Assembly (NCBI GenBank): GCA_034420475.1
Contig: DAOULH010000069.1
Location: forward strand, 1-64,000
DNA: 64,000 nt
From: Bin87 sp034420475
GTDB lineage: Bacteria; Chloroflexota; Dehalococcoidia; Lucifugimonadales; UBA3495
Direction: 5' to 3'
A program made the translations under genes and the position numbers. The notes beneath the pieces are model-generated. The model worked only from the letters and a program-made list of their open reading frames with translations, was not told the origin of the DNA and searched no databases. Position 1 is the first letter of the stretch. Every line of letters begins with the position of its first letter. Positions 41,505 to 49,927 of the stretch are shown here, in pieces.

Positions 41505-42086
41505 TCAGTCGTCGGCGCCGCCGTTTCGCACTGCGGCCAGAAATCCGGCGAAACTGGGGCTGCGCTGGGCGATGGTCGGCGCGTCCAAAACTCTGGCGAT
41601 TTCTTCGGAGACCGGAGCGGTATAACGCCGGCCGGCCAGTAAGTGCTTCAGATGCTCTTTCGGGTTTTCAATGTCGTCTGGGCGGGACGGGTCAACGCTG
41701 CCTAACGACCGTCCAAGAAAATAGTCACGCAATCCCTGGGCGTCGGCAAAGTACCACGCTTCTAAATGCCACCTTGCGTAGGCGTACAAAATCGCTGTTT
41801 CAAAGTGTTCTCCCAGACGCTGGGACAAGCCGGAACGTATCGGCTGTAGAACCGCCTCTGGCGGCTTGCCATCGGTGTCGGACAACACAACGTACTTGTC
41901 CGGAGTTGGAGGGATGTAACGTTCGCTTTGGATTATGTTATACACCTCGTTGGCCGTGACCGGACGGTCTTTGGGCGGGATGCGGACATCGATCGCGATG
42001 CCGTGACTTTGCAGGTGCGCCGTCAAATGCGGCAGCGCCAATCGCTCCGTATTGCCGGAGGCTATAACCAATACGCGCTTGGGCAC
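41505..42086 (-). CDS. DUF4276-like (TOPRIM-type) protein paired with an AAA ATPase
   Basis: A 193-residue protein resembling DUF4276: VLVIASGNTERLALPHLTAHL, then VVLSDTDGKP with a D-x-D (Asp70, Asp72), and helical C-terminal parts (HFETAILYAYARWHLEAWYFADAQGLRDYF). In typical members the first motif is VEG-T/N-E with a Glu before Gly; here that position is Ser10. The GTG start uses a GGAGG that lies in the last codons of the ATPase gene, 5 bases away, so the two are tightly coupled. ATPase/TOPRIM pairs are common in phage defence; the role here is inferred. Confidence 0.7.
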   Translation of the reverse strand: MPKRVLVIASGNTERLALPHLTAHLQSHGIAIDVRIPPKDRPVTANEVYNIIQSERYIPPTPDKYVVLSDTDGKPPEAVLQPIRSGLSQRLGEHFETAILYAYARWHLEAWYFADAQGLRDYFLGRSLGSVDPSRPDDIENPKEHLKHLLAGRRYTAPVSEEIARVLDAPTIAQRSPSFAGFLAAVRNGGADD

Positions 42087-42091
42087 CGGCT

Positions 42092-43225
42092 TCAGCCTCC
42101 GAACCCTCTGGTTTCGTGATACTCGCCCAAGCCAAACCCGGACGCCTCCAGGGCTTTCCGCACGCCGTCCGGGTTGCCTTCTTTATGAACGATGGTGCCC
42201 AGATTTTTGTCGCGTTTGACTACGTTCACCGCCGCCGGTTCATCCAAGTAACTGAGCAGCAAGGGCGAGTGAGTGGTCACTAGAAACTGGGATCTTTCTC
42301 CGGCAGCGTGAATATGCTCAACGAGCGCCTCCAGCGCCGAAGGGTGTATGTAGTTTTCCGGTTCCTCAATGCCAATCAGGGCGGTGCCGGATTGTCCGTA
42401 GAGAGCGGTCATCAACGCCAGCACGCGCAGCGTTCCGCTGGAAACGCCCATCTGGTTCACCGTGAACTGCAAGCCCGGTTCGCGCTGCACAAAATAGAAA
42501 CGGTCTTCGGACTCTCTCGGTTCGATCCCGTCCGGCAGACCAACTATGGAACGGGTTGCATCCACCACCCGGTTGAAAATCTCCGGTGATAACCGTTCCA
42601 GAGCGTATAGCGTCTCGCCGAGATTTCTCCCATAAGGGTCAAACCCTCCGGAATCGGGCAAGTTCCAGTCTCGCCGCAGCAGGAAGGGGCTGGGGTCGAA
42701 GAAACCCCATCTCCCTACGAAATCAGCGATTTGACGTCCTGGAAACGATGAGTCAGCGGCAGTGGCGGCAGACAAAGCGCAAACTGTCTCCCCTTGCAGA
42801 AAATTAACCTGTTCTCCTTTCCCACTTGACCATAGCGAACCCCAACCGTTCTCCACGTTGAGCAGTTCAGCCCGCGGTTGTTCGGTGAAAATTTCGTAAA
42901 CGCGCTCGGCCGCATAAAAGTCAGACTGTTGCCTGGCCAGCCGCACGTTCCACTCATAGCGCCTATCGCCATCTTCGAATGTCACGGTCAATTCAATCTG
43001 GCCGGCCTCCTGCCCTTTCCAGGCCAGATTGAGCATACCGCCGCGCGAGAACATCGGCCCGCGAAAATCGCGCGCCCGGACGGCCTCGCTGAGGAAGCGC
43101 AGCGCGTCCAGGATGGCGCTTTTCCCGGTGGCGTTGGCGCCGATGAACACCGCGAGGTCGCCCAACTCAACCGTGGCGTCACGAATGCTGCGGTAGTTTT
43201 TTATGGTGAGCGTCGAGAGTTTCAT
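42092..43225 (-). CDS. ABC/SMC-like AAA ATPase of a putative defence pair
   Basis: A 377-residue ATPase of the RecF/OLD-like AAA group. It has the Walker A GANATGKSA (29-37), a signature-like VSSGTLRVL (about 250), Walker B LIGIEEPENYIHP (283-295), and a H-loop-like TTHSP (about 318). The middle holds variable helices. There is no nuclease domain of its own, so the adjacent DUF4276-type gene probably provides the second activity. Genes of this type appear in systems such as PARIS and AbiL-like pairs, but this pair is not assigned to a named one. Confidence 0.78.
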   Translation of the reverse strand: MKLSTLTIKNYRSIRDATVELGDLAVFIGANATGKSAILDALRFLSEAVRARDFRGPMFSRGGMLNLAWKGQEAGQIELTVTFEDGDRRYEWNVRLARQQSDFYAAERVYEIFTEQPRAELLNVENGWGSLWSSGKGEQVNFLQGETVCALSAATAADSSFPGRQIADFVGRWGFFDPSPFLLRRDWNLPDSGGFDPYGRNLGETLYALERLSPEIFNRVVDATRSIVGLPDGIEPRESEDRFYFVQREPGLQFTVNQMGVSSGTLRVLALMTALYGQSGTALIGIEEPENYIHPSALEALVEHIHAAGERSQFLVTTHSPLLLSYLDEPAAVNVVKRDKNLGTIVHKEGNPDGVRKALEASGFGLGEYHETRGFGG

Positions 43226-43422
43226 CGGCCGGCCCCTTCATCAGGACACTAATATTGAAACGAGAACTTGTTCGCAGTATAGCAGGCGCAGGAATAATCC
43301 TTTGCCGCCCGCAGTTGGCGGGCATCCTGGTCTGGAAGGCGGCATTGGCGGCCCCGCAGACGTGCGGAAGAACATTCGCATCAGACGGACACCCAAATCC
43401 GCACCGTTACCAGGCGGCTGAA

Positions 43423-43580
43423 CTCATGCGCACCCAGTTTCCTGCACCGGTCATTGCGAGCGCAGAGCGGCAATCTCGTTGGCGTAGGGGAGTCGGTTGG
43501 GGCAGACGTTGCTGCTATGGCGTCGAGATTGCCACGGCGCAAGCGCCTCGCAATGACAACCTCCTGGATTCTGAACACTT
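43423..43580. repeat. Dispersed palindromic element, family A (copy 9, chimeric)
   Basis: The left side CTCATGCGCACCCAGTTTCC then GTCATTGCGAGCGCAG is of the outer-arm type. The right side CGCCTCGCAATGACAACC then TCCTGGATTCTGAAC is of the other subfamily (as at 2731 and 9317). It looks like a recombinant. The rest of the 43226-43683 gap shows no gene. Confidence 0.75.
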
Positions 43581-43629
43581 ACGAACACTAGCACCAATGG
43601 CTTATAGGTTCGATTGTAGCATCGGGGTC

Positions 43630-43657
43630 GGGATTGCCACGCTGCGCTCGCAATGAC
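43630..43657. repeat. Half of dispersed palindromic element, family A (copy 10)
   Basis: Right arm only: GGATTGCCACGCTGCGCTCG then CAATGAC, 26 bases upstream of the MoxR-type start. Confidence 0.6.
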
Positions 43658-43683
43658 ACAACGGGGGTAGGGCGAGGCCGCCT

Positions 43684-44715
43684 GTGCTAAACTGGCCCAA
43701 ACTCAGCCAAACTGGCCAGGACATTGCCTTGCAAAATACAGCAGTTTCCCCTGCCGCCGGGGTTGCTCCGGCCATCCTGGACGCCGCCGCCGTGGCGCGG
43801 CGGATCGCCGACAACGTGGCCACGGTCATCGTCGGCAAGAGCGACGTGATCGAGATGGCGCTGGCCGCCCTGATCGCCGAGGGGCATATCCTGGTGGAGG
43901 ACGTGCCGGGCGTCGGCAAGACGATGCTCGCCCGCTCCATTGCGACCTCCATCGGCGGGACGTTCTCGCGCATCCAGTTCACCCCCGACCTGCTGCCCAG
44001 CGACGTGACCGGAGTGTCGGTGTACAACCAGTCCACCGGCGAGTTCTCGTTCCGCTCCGGCCCCATCGCGGCCCAACTGGTGCTGGCCGACGAGATCAAC
44101 CGGGCCACGCCCAAGACCCAGTCCGCGCTGCTGGAGGCCATGGAAGAACGCCAGGTGACGGTGGACGGGGTGACGCACCCGCTGTCGCTACCGTTCCTGG
44201 TCATCGCCACCCAGAACTCCATCGAGTACGAGGGCACATTCCCGCTGCCCGAGGCGCAGCTGGACCGGTTCCTGATGCGCATCAACGTGGGCTACCCGCG
44301 CTTCGAGGAGGAGATCACGATCATCGCGCAGCAGGAGCACTCGCATCCCATACTGGACCTGGAGGCCGTAGCCACGCCGGAGCAGGTGATCGGGATGCAG
44401 CAGGCGGCGCAGGACGTATATGTTGACGGCCTGGTCCGCGAGTACCTGGTCACGCTGGCGGAGGCCACGCGGGAACACTCCGACGCGGCGCTGGGAGCAT
44501 CGCCGCGGGCATCGCTGGGGTTGTTCCGCGTCGGCCGGGCGCTGGCGCTGGTACGCGGCCGGGACTACGTGCTGCCCGACGACATCAAGGAACTGGCGGT
44601 GGCCGTGCTGTCCCATCGCATCGTGCTGACGCCCGCCGCCCGGATGCGCGGGGTTCGAGCCGAACAGATGGTGAGCGAGCTTCTGAACACCGTGCCGGTG
44701 CCCGGGGCGCGGTAG
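43684..44715 (+). CDS. MoxR-family AAA ATPase
   Basis: A 343-residue AAA+ chaperone of the MoxR group: VEDVPGVGKTMLARSIA (Walker A 74-81), LVLADEINRATPKTQSALLEAMEERQVT (Walker B plus sensor region), and PFLVIATQNSIEYEGTFPLPEAQLDRFL. The C-terminal lid has SPRASLGLFRVGRALALVRGRDYVLPDDIKELAVAVLSHRI. MoxR proteins help assemble metal- or von Willebrand-type complexes and almost always precede DUF58 genes, as here (45991), although two TA modules lie between. GTG 43684 is used as the start; an internal TTG (around 43729) is possible. Confidence 0.9.
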   Translation: MLNWPKLSQTGQDIALQNTAVSPAAGVAPAILDAAAVARRIADNVATVIVGKSDVIEMALAALIAEGHILVEDVPGVGKTMLARSIATSIGGTFSRIQFTPDLLPSDVTGVSVYNQSTGEFSFRSGPIAAQLVLADEINRATPKTQSALLEAMEERQVTVDGVTHPLSLPFLVIATQNSIEYEGTFPLPEAQLDRFLMRINVGYPRFEEEITIIAQQEHSHPILDLEAVATPEQVIGMQQAAQDVYVDGLVREYLVTLAEATREHSDAALGASPRASLGLFRVGRALALVRGRDYVLPDDIKELAVAVLSHRIVLTPAARMRGVRAEQMVSELLNTVPVPGAR

Positions 44716-44747
44716 ACTGTTACCATCAGTACGAGGGGGATCAGAAT

Positions 44748-45053
44748 ATGTACACCTTTGATGTTTTGGTTTCGAAAGGCGAGTTGTCCGACGGTTCGAC
44801 CTGCTACGCAGCGTGGTGCTCGTACGTGTATGGCGTATGGGGGCAGGGCGACACGGAGGAGGAAGCCCTGACGGAAGTCAGGTTGATGATGACCGACGTC
44901 GTGAACGATCCGGCAGACCTGGCCGAAAGCCTGGTTGACCCCGAGGCAGCGGTGGCGGAAATGGCGGACATGATCCGCGAATATGAGACCGAAGGCACCC
45001 CATGGTGGACACGGACGGTCTCGGTAGAAGACGCCGAGTTGGCCAACATCTGA
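44748..45053 (+). CDS. HicB-like antitoxin, tandem module 1
   Basis: A 101-residue protein with a HicB-type core: YTFDVLVSKGELSDGSTCYAAWCSYVYGVWGQGDTEEEALTEVRLMMTDVV, then an acidic helical tail. Its stop overlaps the next start (TGATG). It is 32 bases past the MoxR-type gene. The second copy at 45400 has the same CSYV-GVWGQGDTEEEAL core, so this module was duplicated. Confidence 0.75.
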   Translation: MYTFDVLVSKGELSDGSTCYAAWCSYVYGVWGQGDTEEEALTEVRLMMTDVVNDPADLAESLVDPEAAVAEMADMIREYETEGTPWWTRTVSVEDAELANI

Positions 45054-45325
45054 TGCCTCGTTACGCTAACGTGCGGCCAGCGGAGCTCCACCGTTTGCTG
45101 CTGCGGATGGGGTTCATCGAAGTCGCAAGGAACCATCATCGCCACTATCTCCATGTCGGACTTGGTCTCCGCACCCGGATGTCTTTCGGAAACAAAGAGA
45201 TCAGATCGGACTTTATGGGCAACATCATAACCAAGCAGCTACGTATGACCGTTGACGAGTTTCGCGAAGCTATGAACGGGAATATTCCCGAGCGGTTCAC
45301 CAGCCCTGAGTTCTGGAACAACTGA
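45053..45325 (+). CDS. HicA/YcfA-like toxin, tandem module 1
   Basis: A 90-residue basic protein: MPRYANVRPAELHRLLLRMGFIEVARNHHRHYLHVGLGLRTRMSFGNKEI, a dsRBD-like fold with the His cluster RNHHRHY at the place of the HicA catalytic His. The C-terminal extension EFREAMNGNIPERFTSPEFWNN is unusual for classical HicA and is shared with copy 2. One-base overlap with the antitoxin. Confidence 0.7.
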   Translation: MPRYANVRPAELHRLLLRMGFIEVARNHHRHYLHVGLGLRTRMSFGNKEIRSDFMGNIITKQLRMTVDEFREAMNGNIPERFTSPEFWNN

Positions 45326-45399
45326 GCAACATTTGGAAAGCCGTCGCGTTGGCACCCATTCGCCAGCTGCGTGCTGCGACATCAAAGAGAGATAAGAGC

Positions 45400-45705
45400 A
45401 TGCACACCTTTGAAGTACTGGTTTGGGAAGATCCATCGGAGGATGGATCCATGGGATATGGAGCGTGGTGCTCCTACGTCGTAGGAGTATGGGGGCAGGG
45501 GGATACGGAAGAAGAGGCTTTGGCGGATATCACCTCGGTGATGACGGATGTAATCCTGCACCCGTGGGATGATGGCGTTTCTTTGGCAAATGCCGAGGAA
45601 GCCGCGACCGAAATGGCCGGGATCATCGAGGAGCTTTTATCTGAGGGTATCCCTTACAAGATGCACCAGGTATCGATCTCGACTGAACTACCCGCCAGCG
45701 TCTGA
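45400..45705 (+). CDS. HicB-like antitoxin, tandem module 2
   Basis: A 101-residue paralogue of the gene at 44748: YGAWCSYVVGVWGQGDTEEEALADI is nearly identical in the core, while the tail (SLANAEEAATEMAGIIEELLSEGIPYKMH) has diverged. It overlaps the following toxin-like gene by one base (TGATG). A 74-base gap separates it from module 1. ATG 45400; ribosome site weak. Confidence 0.72.
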   Translation: MHTFEVLVWEDPSEDGSMGYGAWCSYVVGVWGQGDTEEEALADITSVMTDVILHPWDDGVSLANAEEAATEMAGIIEELLSEGIPYKMHQVSISTELPASV

Positions 45706-45977
45706 TGCCGCGATACGCCAATGTCCGGCCGCGTGAGCTACGACGTTTACTAGCCAGGATGGGGTTCGTCGAAACCGCCCACAACGATCATTGGCGTTAT
45801 CGTCACCCGGGCCTCGGCTTACGTACTAAAGTATCCTTTGGCAACCAAGAGATCCGAGCAGCCTTGATGGGCGAAATTATAACTACACAGATAGGCATGA
45901 CCGTTAACGAGTTTCGCGAAGCTATGAACGGGAATATCCCGGAACGGTTTACCAATCCCGCATTCTGGAACAACTAG
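45705..45977 (+). CDS. HicA/YcfA-like toxin, tandem module 2
   Basis: A 90-residue paralogue of the gene at 45053: MPRYANVRPRELRRLLARMGFVETAHNDHWRYRHPGLGLRTKVSFGNQEI, with the C-terminal NGNIPERFTNPAFWNN. The His-rich cluster is here HNDHWRY, changed from RNHHRHY in copy 1. The next gene, DUF58, starts only 13 bases after its stop. Confidence 0.7.
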   Translation: MPRYANVRPRELRRLLARMGFVETAHNDHWRYRHPGLGLRTKVSFGNQEIRAALMGEIITTQIGMTVNEFREAMNGNIPERFTNPAFWNN

Positions 45978-45990
45978 AAGGTTGTTCGCC

Positions 45991-47316
45991 ATGATCAAGT
46001 CTTTAATCAGCCAGCACCGGCGCAAGATACTGTTCAGCCTGCTGATCCTGGCGGTGCTGTTCTACTCGCTGGGAACCGGGTTTTCCTTCTTCTACCGGCT
46101 GCTGTTCACCCTCGTGCTGCTGGTGATAATCGGATACGGCTGGGCCTGGCTCAACCTGCGCGGCATCGAGGTGCGGCTGACGAGGCTGGGAACCCGTGGC
46201 CGCGTCGGCGATTACCTGGAGGGGCAGATCCAGATGATCAACCGCGCGCGACTGCCCAAGTCGTGGCTGGAGGTGGTGGAGGACACCGACCTGGCGGAGC
46301 CGGGCGGGCGCACGGTGGCCCTGGTCAAGGGGCAGGTGCGTTCCTTCCGCATCGCCACCTACCTGTCGCGGCGGGGCATCTATCGCACCGGGCGAGTGCG
46401 GGTAACGGCCCGCGACCCCTTCGGGCTCTTTCGCCTGAGCCGGACGTTCCTCAACGACCAGTCCTACACGGTGCTGCCCAAAACCGTGCCGCTGCCCGAT
46501 CTGGACCGCCGCTTTGCCAACCTCCCCAGCGACTCGGTCTTCTCCCGGCGCACGCCGGCGATCACCCCCGAATCGTCCACGGTGCGGGACTACGCCCACG
46601 GCGACAGCCTGCGGCGCATCCACTGGCCATACACCGCCCGGATGAACCGCCTGATGGTGAAGGAGTTCGACATCGGCGTGTCGGCGCAGGCGTGGGTGCT
46701 GCTGGACATGGACCGACGCTCTCACCTGGGCGAGCCGCCGGACAACACCGAAGAGCTGGCGGTGACCGTTGCGGCATCGCTGGTGCAGCACTGGGACGAA
46801 ACGGCCGTGCCCGTCGGCCTGGCCGCCAATTCCGCCGACCTCTGGATGCTGAACCCGGACCGCCGGCCGGCCCAGCTGGGCATCCTGATGGAGACCCTGG
46901 CCGGCATTCGCGCCGACGGGACGTTGTCGCTGGAGCGGTTCATCTACGACCTGCGCCCCCACCTGTCGGGCTTCAATACGCTGATGGTCATCACCGCCTC
47001 GCGCCGGCCGGAGTGGACCTCGGCGCTGGTCAGCTTGCGCCGGCAGGGGATCAACGTCACGGTCTGCTACGTGGACCACACGTCGTTCACCGATCCCGAC
47101 GGCGAAGCGAGCACCGGCGCCACCGGCCAGGCCGTCGCCGAGTACCTGGCCCAGCACGACATACCCATCTACATAGTGCGGCGCGACGAGGACATCAACC
47201 AGGCATTGTCGCGTCCGCTGGCCGTCGGCGGAGCCAGGACGCCCGAGGGCGTCGCCGCTTCTTCGGATCCAGCGGATACCGCCGGCGCCGAGCCGGTAGC
47301 CGGCCGCGTTGCGTAG
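45991..47316 (+). CDS. DUF58-domain membrane protein
   Basis: A 441-residue protein. Two hydrophobic N-terminal segments (LFSLLILAVLFYSLGTG; LLFTLVLLVIIGYGWAWL) are followed by the DUF58 module with PESSTVRDYAHGDSLRRIHWPYTARMNRLMVKEFD. DUF58 resembles von Willebrand-type domains and works with MoxR-type ATPases. The gene is in the usual order MoxR, DUF58, transglutaminase, but separated from MoxR by two TA modules. ATG 45991 preferred to TTG 45982 because of AGAAGG spacing. Confidence 0.9.
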   Translation: MIKSLISQHRRKILFSLLILAVLFYSLGTGFSFFYRLLFTLVLLVIIGYGWAWLNLRGIEVRLTRLGTRGRVGDYLEGQIQMINRARLPKSWLEVVEDTDLAEPGGRTVALVKGQVRSFRIATYLSRRGIYRTGRVRVTARDPFGLFRLSRTFLNDQSYTVLPKTVPLPDLDRRFANLPSDSVFSRRTPAITPESSTVRDYAHGDSLRRIHWPYTARMNRLMVKEFDIGVSAQAWVLLDMDRRSHLGEPPDNTEELAVTVAASLVQHWDETAVPVGLAANSADLWMLNPDRRPAQLGILMETLAGIRADGTLSLERFIYDLRPHLSGFNTLMVITASRRPEWTSALVSLRRQGINVTVCYVDHTSFTDPDGEASTGATGQAVAEYLAQHDIPIYIVRRDEDINQALSRPLAVGGARTPEGVAASSDPADTAGAEPVAGRVA

Positions 47317-47363
47317 CGGTACAATTAATCTTCCGCGGAGTATCGACGTAAAGTAACCGGGTC

Positions 47364-49904
47364 ATGGCCACGATAACCGCCCCGTCCCCTCCTCTGACGC
47401 AGCCCCCGCCCGGGGCAAACCCGGCATGGAGTGGAGCCGGCGCGGCCCGCTGGCTGCTGGCGGTTCTCGCCGCGTTGCGGCCGCCGGACGGATGGGTTGC
47501 CGCCGGGCTGCTCCTCCTCAACATGATCATCGTCGTATGGTCGGTGGAGGTGGCCGACTGGGCGCCAACGCCGTCGCTGGTGCTGGTCATGATACTGGCG
47601 GTGCTGACCGCCATCCCGCTGACGCGCATCCGCCTGTGGACCCCCGTGGTGCTGCCCATCGGGCTGCTCGTCGGCATCGGCGTGATCATCTGGCAGATGG
47701 TCATAGCGGCTCCCGACGAGTTGCAGGTGGCCACCGCCGGAGAACTGTTCGAGCGACTGGGTCTGTGGGTGCTGGCCGCCCGCAACGAAGGGATCAGCGT
47801 GGACCCCGTGCCCTTCGCGGTGGGGCTGATGATGGCCGCGTGGCTGTCGGGCTACCTGGCAGGATGGGTGTTCTTCCGCTACCGAAACTTCTGGGGCGTG
47901 TTCGCCCTGGGAGCGGTGGGCCTGATGTCCAACCTCACCTTCCTGCCGGACACTGCCAGCATCTACCTGGCGATCTACGTTTTCACCGGCCTGCTGCTGG
48001 TGGGCTGGGTCCAGTCGATGCGCTCCCGTCAGCGCTGGGACGCGGAGGGCCGCATTTACGACGGGCATCTGGGCATCCTGACCGTCAGCGACACCTCGGT
48101 GGTGGCCATCGTGGCCCTGGTGATCGCGTTCCTGCTGCCCGTGGGCGGCCAGTGGGGTCCGGCCAACGCCTTTTACTCTCTGACCCGGACCCCCCTGGTG
48201 CAGTGGGAAGAGGACTTCAATCGCCTGTTCGCCGGACTGCCGGCCCGGCGTCCGCTGCCCTACCGCATCTGGGGCGACACCATGGCCTTCCAGGGCACCA
48301 TCAACCCCACGGACACGCCGGTGCTCCAGGTGAACTCGCCGGTGCCGTTGTACTGGAAAGCGCGTTCCTACGCGACCTACACGCACGAGGGTTGGCTATC
48401 TGACGGCACCGTGCTCCGAGAGCCCGGGTGGAAACCCGAATACAGCGCGCCCGACCCCTACCAGGAACGGTTCAACGTGACCTTTGAGGTCATACCGAAC
48501 TACGACAGCCGGAGCCTCTTCGCCGGCGGGCAGGTGATCGGCGCCAACCGCGACGTGCGGGTCGAAACCTTCGATTCCCCCCGGTACGTGATCAACCCCA
48601 ACCTGAATAGCGAGACCAACCTGCTGCCATCTACCCTCCAGCTGGCGGTGGAGGGTCTGCGCGACGCCGTGTCCGCAGACGCATTCGCTGCCGCGGAAAC
48701 CGTGGCGGGCGTGCTGCCCACGTCCTTCGTGCTGGAATCAATCGAGCGCGATGCCTCCGGCGGCGTGGTCAACGCCGTGATCGGTGAAATCGTGCCCTCT
48801 GAGCCGGACGTGCTGGCGGTGCGCACGGCCGGCGGCGCCGCGGAGGCCGGTGAGCCCTACCAGTTGACCGCTTCGGTGTCCTCCGCCGAGCCGGAGGAGC
48901 TGCGCACCGCCGGCGAGGAATACGCCCCCTGGCTGTGGTCACGGTACACCCAGTTGCCTCCCGACATGCCGCCGCGGGTGGCGGAGCTGGCGCGCTCAAT
49001 CACGGGCGCAGCGGAGACCCCTTACGACAAAGCCGTGGCGGTGGAGCAGTATCTCAAGAGCAGCTACACCTACAACCTGGCCATCGATCCGCCTCCTTTC
49101 GGCGCGGACGGCGTGGACTACTTCCTGTTTGAAAGCGGCCAGGGCTACAGCGAATACTTCGGCTCCGCCATGACCGTCCTGATGCGGAGCCTGGGAGTTC
49201 CGGCCCGCATGACCACCGGCTACACCACCGGGAATCTCGCGGACGGTTCGCACATCTACGTGGTCACGGACCGCCACAGCCACGGCTGGACCGAGGTGTT
49301 TTTCCCCGGCTACGGCTGGATCCCGTTTGAACCCACACCCGGCAGGGACATCCCGGTGGCCATCCCGCCCGAGGAGCAGGCGCGGAGGGCATCGCCGGCC
49401 ACCGACACCAGCGATGTCGACGATCTGCTCTGCGAGATCGAAGAAGAATGCGAAGACTTTGAAGACGGTTTGGAGGATTCCGACCTCGTGGCCGGTGAGG
49501 CCATCGGCACCGGTTGGACCTCCACCGCCCGCAGCTTCCTGCCCTGGATCGGGGGCGTCGCCGCGGGCGTGGCGGCGCTGGCAGTCAGCGCGTGGGCAGT
49601 GTGGCGGTGGCTGTTCGCGCCGCCCCGCGACGTGCCGGGCGCGTACCGCCGCCTGCGTCGCCTGGGCCGGCTGGCGTCGATCCCGCTGCGGGAGCACCAG
49701 ACGCCGCACCAGTGGGCGAGTATGCTGGCGGCGGCCCTCCCGGAGCAGGCGCCGGACATCGGGCGGATCGTCAACGCCTACGCCCGCCATACCTATGCGG
49801 GGCGCGATGACGCCGGCGCGGATGCCGACGCCGGCGTGGTCGAGGCCTGGAAGACGGTTCGCGGGCCGCTGGCGTGGTACGCTCTGCGCCGCCGGGAAGT
49901 CTGA
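47364..49904 (+). CDS. TgpA-like membrane protein with transglutaminase-type domain
   Basis: An 846-residue protein. The N-terminal part has about six to eight membrane segments (around 25-275), then a large extracytoplasmic region, a transglutaminase core at about 560-660 (AVEQYLKSSYTYNLAI, GQGYSEYFGSAMTVLMRSLG, VPARMTTGYTTGNL, HSHGWTEVFFPGYGWIPFEPTP), and a membrane segment near 720 with a cytoplasmic DUF4129-like C-terminus. In usual members the catalytic residue is Cys in GYCE; here it is Ser596. The His of HSHGW is present. The family is thought to act in cell-envelope or secreted-protein processing with MoxR and DUF58. Whether the Ser form is active is unknown. Confidence 0.85.
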   Translation: MATITAPSPPLTQPPPGANPAWSGAGAARWLLAVLAALRPPDGWVAAGLLLLNMIIVVWSVEVADWAPTPSLVLVMILAVLTAIPLTRIRLWTPVVLPIGLLVGIGVIIWQMVIAAPDELQVATAGELFERLGLWVLAARNEGISVDPVPFAVGLMMAAWLSGYLAGWVFFRYRNFWGVFALGAVGLMSNLTFLPDTASIYLAIYVFTGLLLVGWVQSMRSRQRWDAEGRIYDGHLGILTVSDTSVVAIVALVIAFLLPVGGQWGPANAFYSLTRTPLVQWEEDFNRLFAGLPARRPLPYRIWGDTMAFQGTINPTDTPVLQVNSPVPLYWKARSYATYTHEGWLSDGTVLREPGWKPEYSAPDPYQERFNVTFEVIPNYDSRSLFAGGQVIGANRDVRVETFDSPRYVINPNLNSETNLLPSTLQLAVEGLRDAVSADAFAAAETVAGVLPTSFVLESIERDASGGVVNAVIGEIVPSEPDVLAVRTAGGAAEAGEPYQLTASVSSAEPEELRTAGEEYAPWLWSRYTQLPPDMPPRVAELARSITGAAETPYDKAVAVEQYLKSSYTYNLAIDPPPFGADGVDYFLFESGQGYSEYFGSAMTVLMRSLGVPARMTTGYTTGNLADGSHIYVVTDRHSHGWTEVFFPGYGWIPFEPTPGRDIPVAIPPEEQARRASPATDTSDVDDLLCEIEEECEDFEDGLEDSDLVAGEAIGTGWTSTARSFLPWIGGVAAGVAALAVSAWAVWRWLFAPPRDVPGAYRRLRRLGRLASIPLREHQTPHQWASMLAAALPEQAPDIGRIVNAYARHTYAGRDDAGADADAGVVEAWKTVRGPLAWYALRRREV

Positions 49905-49927
49905 AAACCGCACGGAAGGCCCATCTG

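Noticed and set aside
29838..43657. A prophage or large integrated element
   Set aside because: No integrase, capsid, portal or terminase genes were seen; TA genes are scattered among ordinary metabolic genes.
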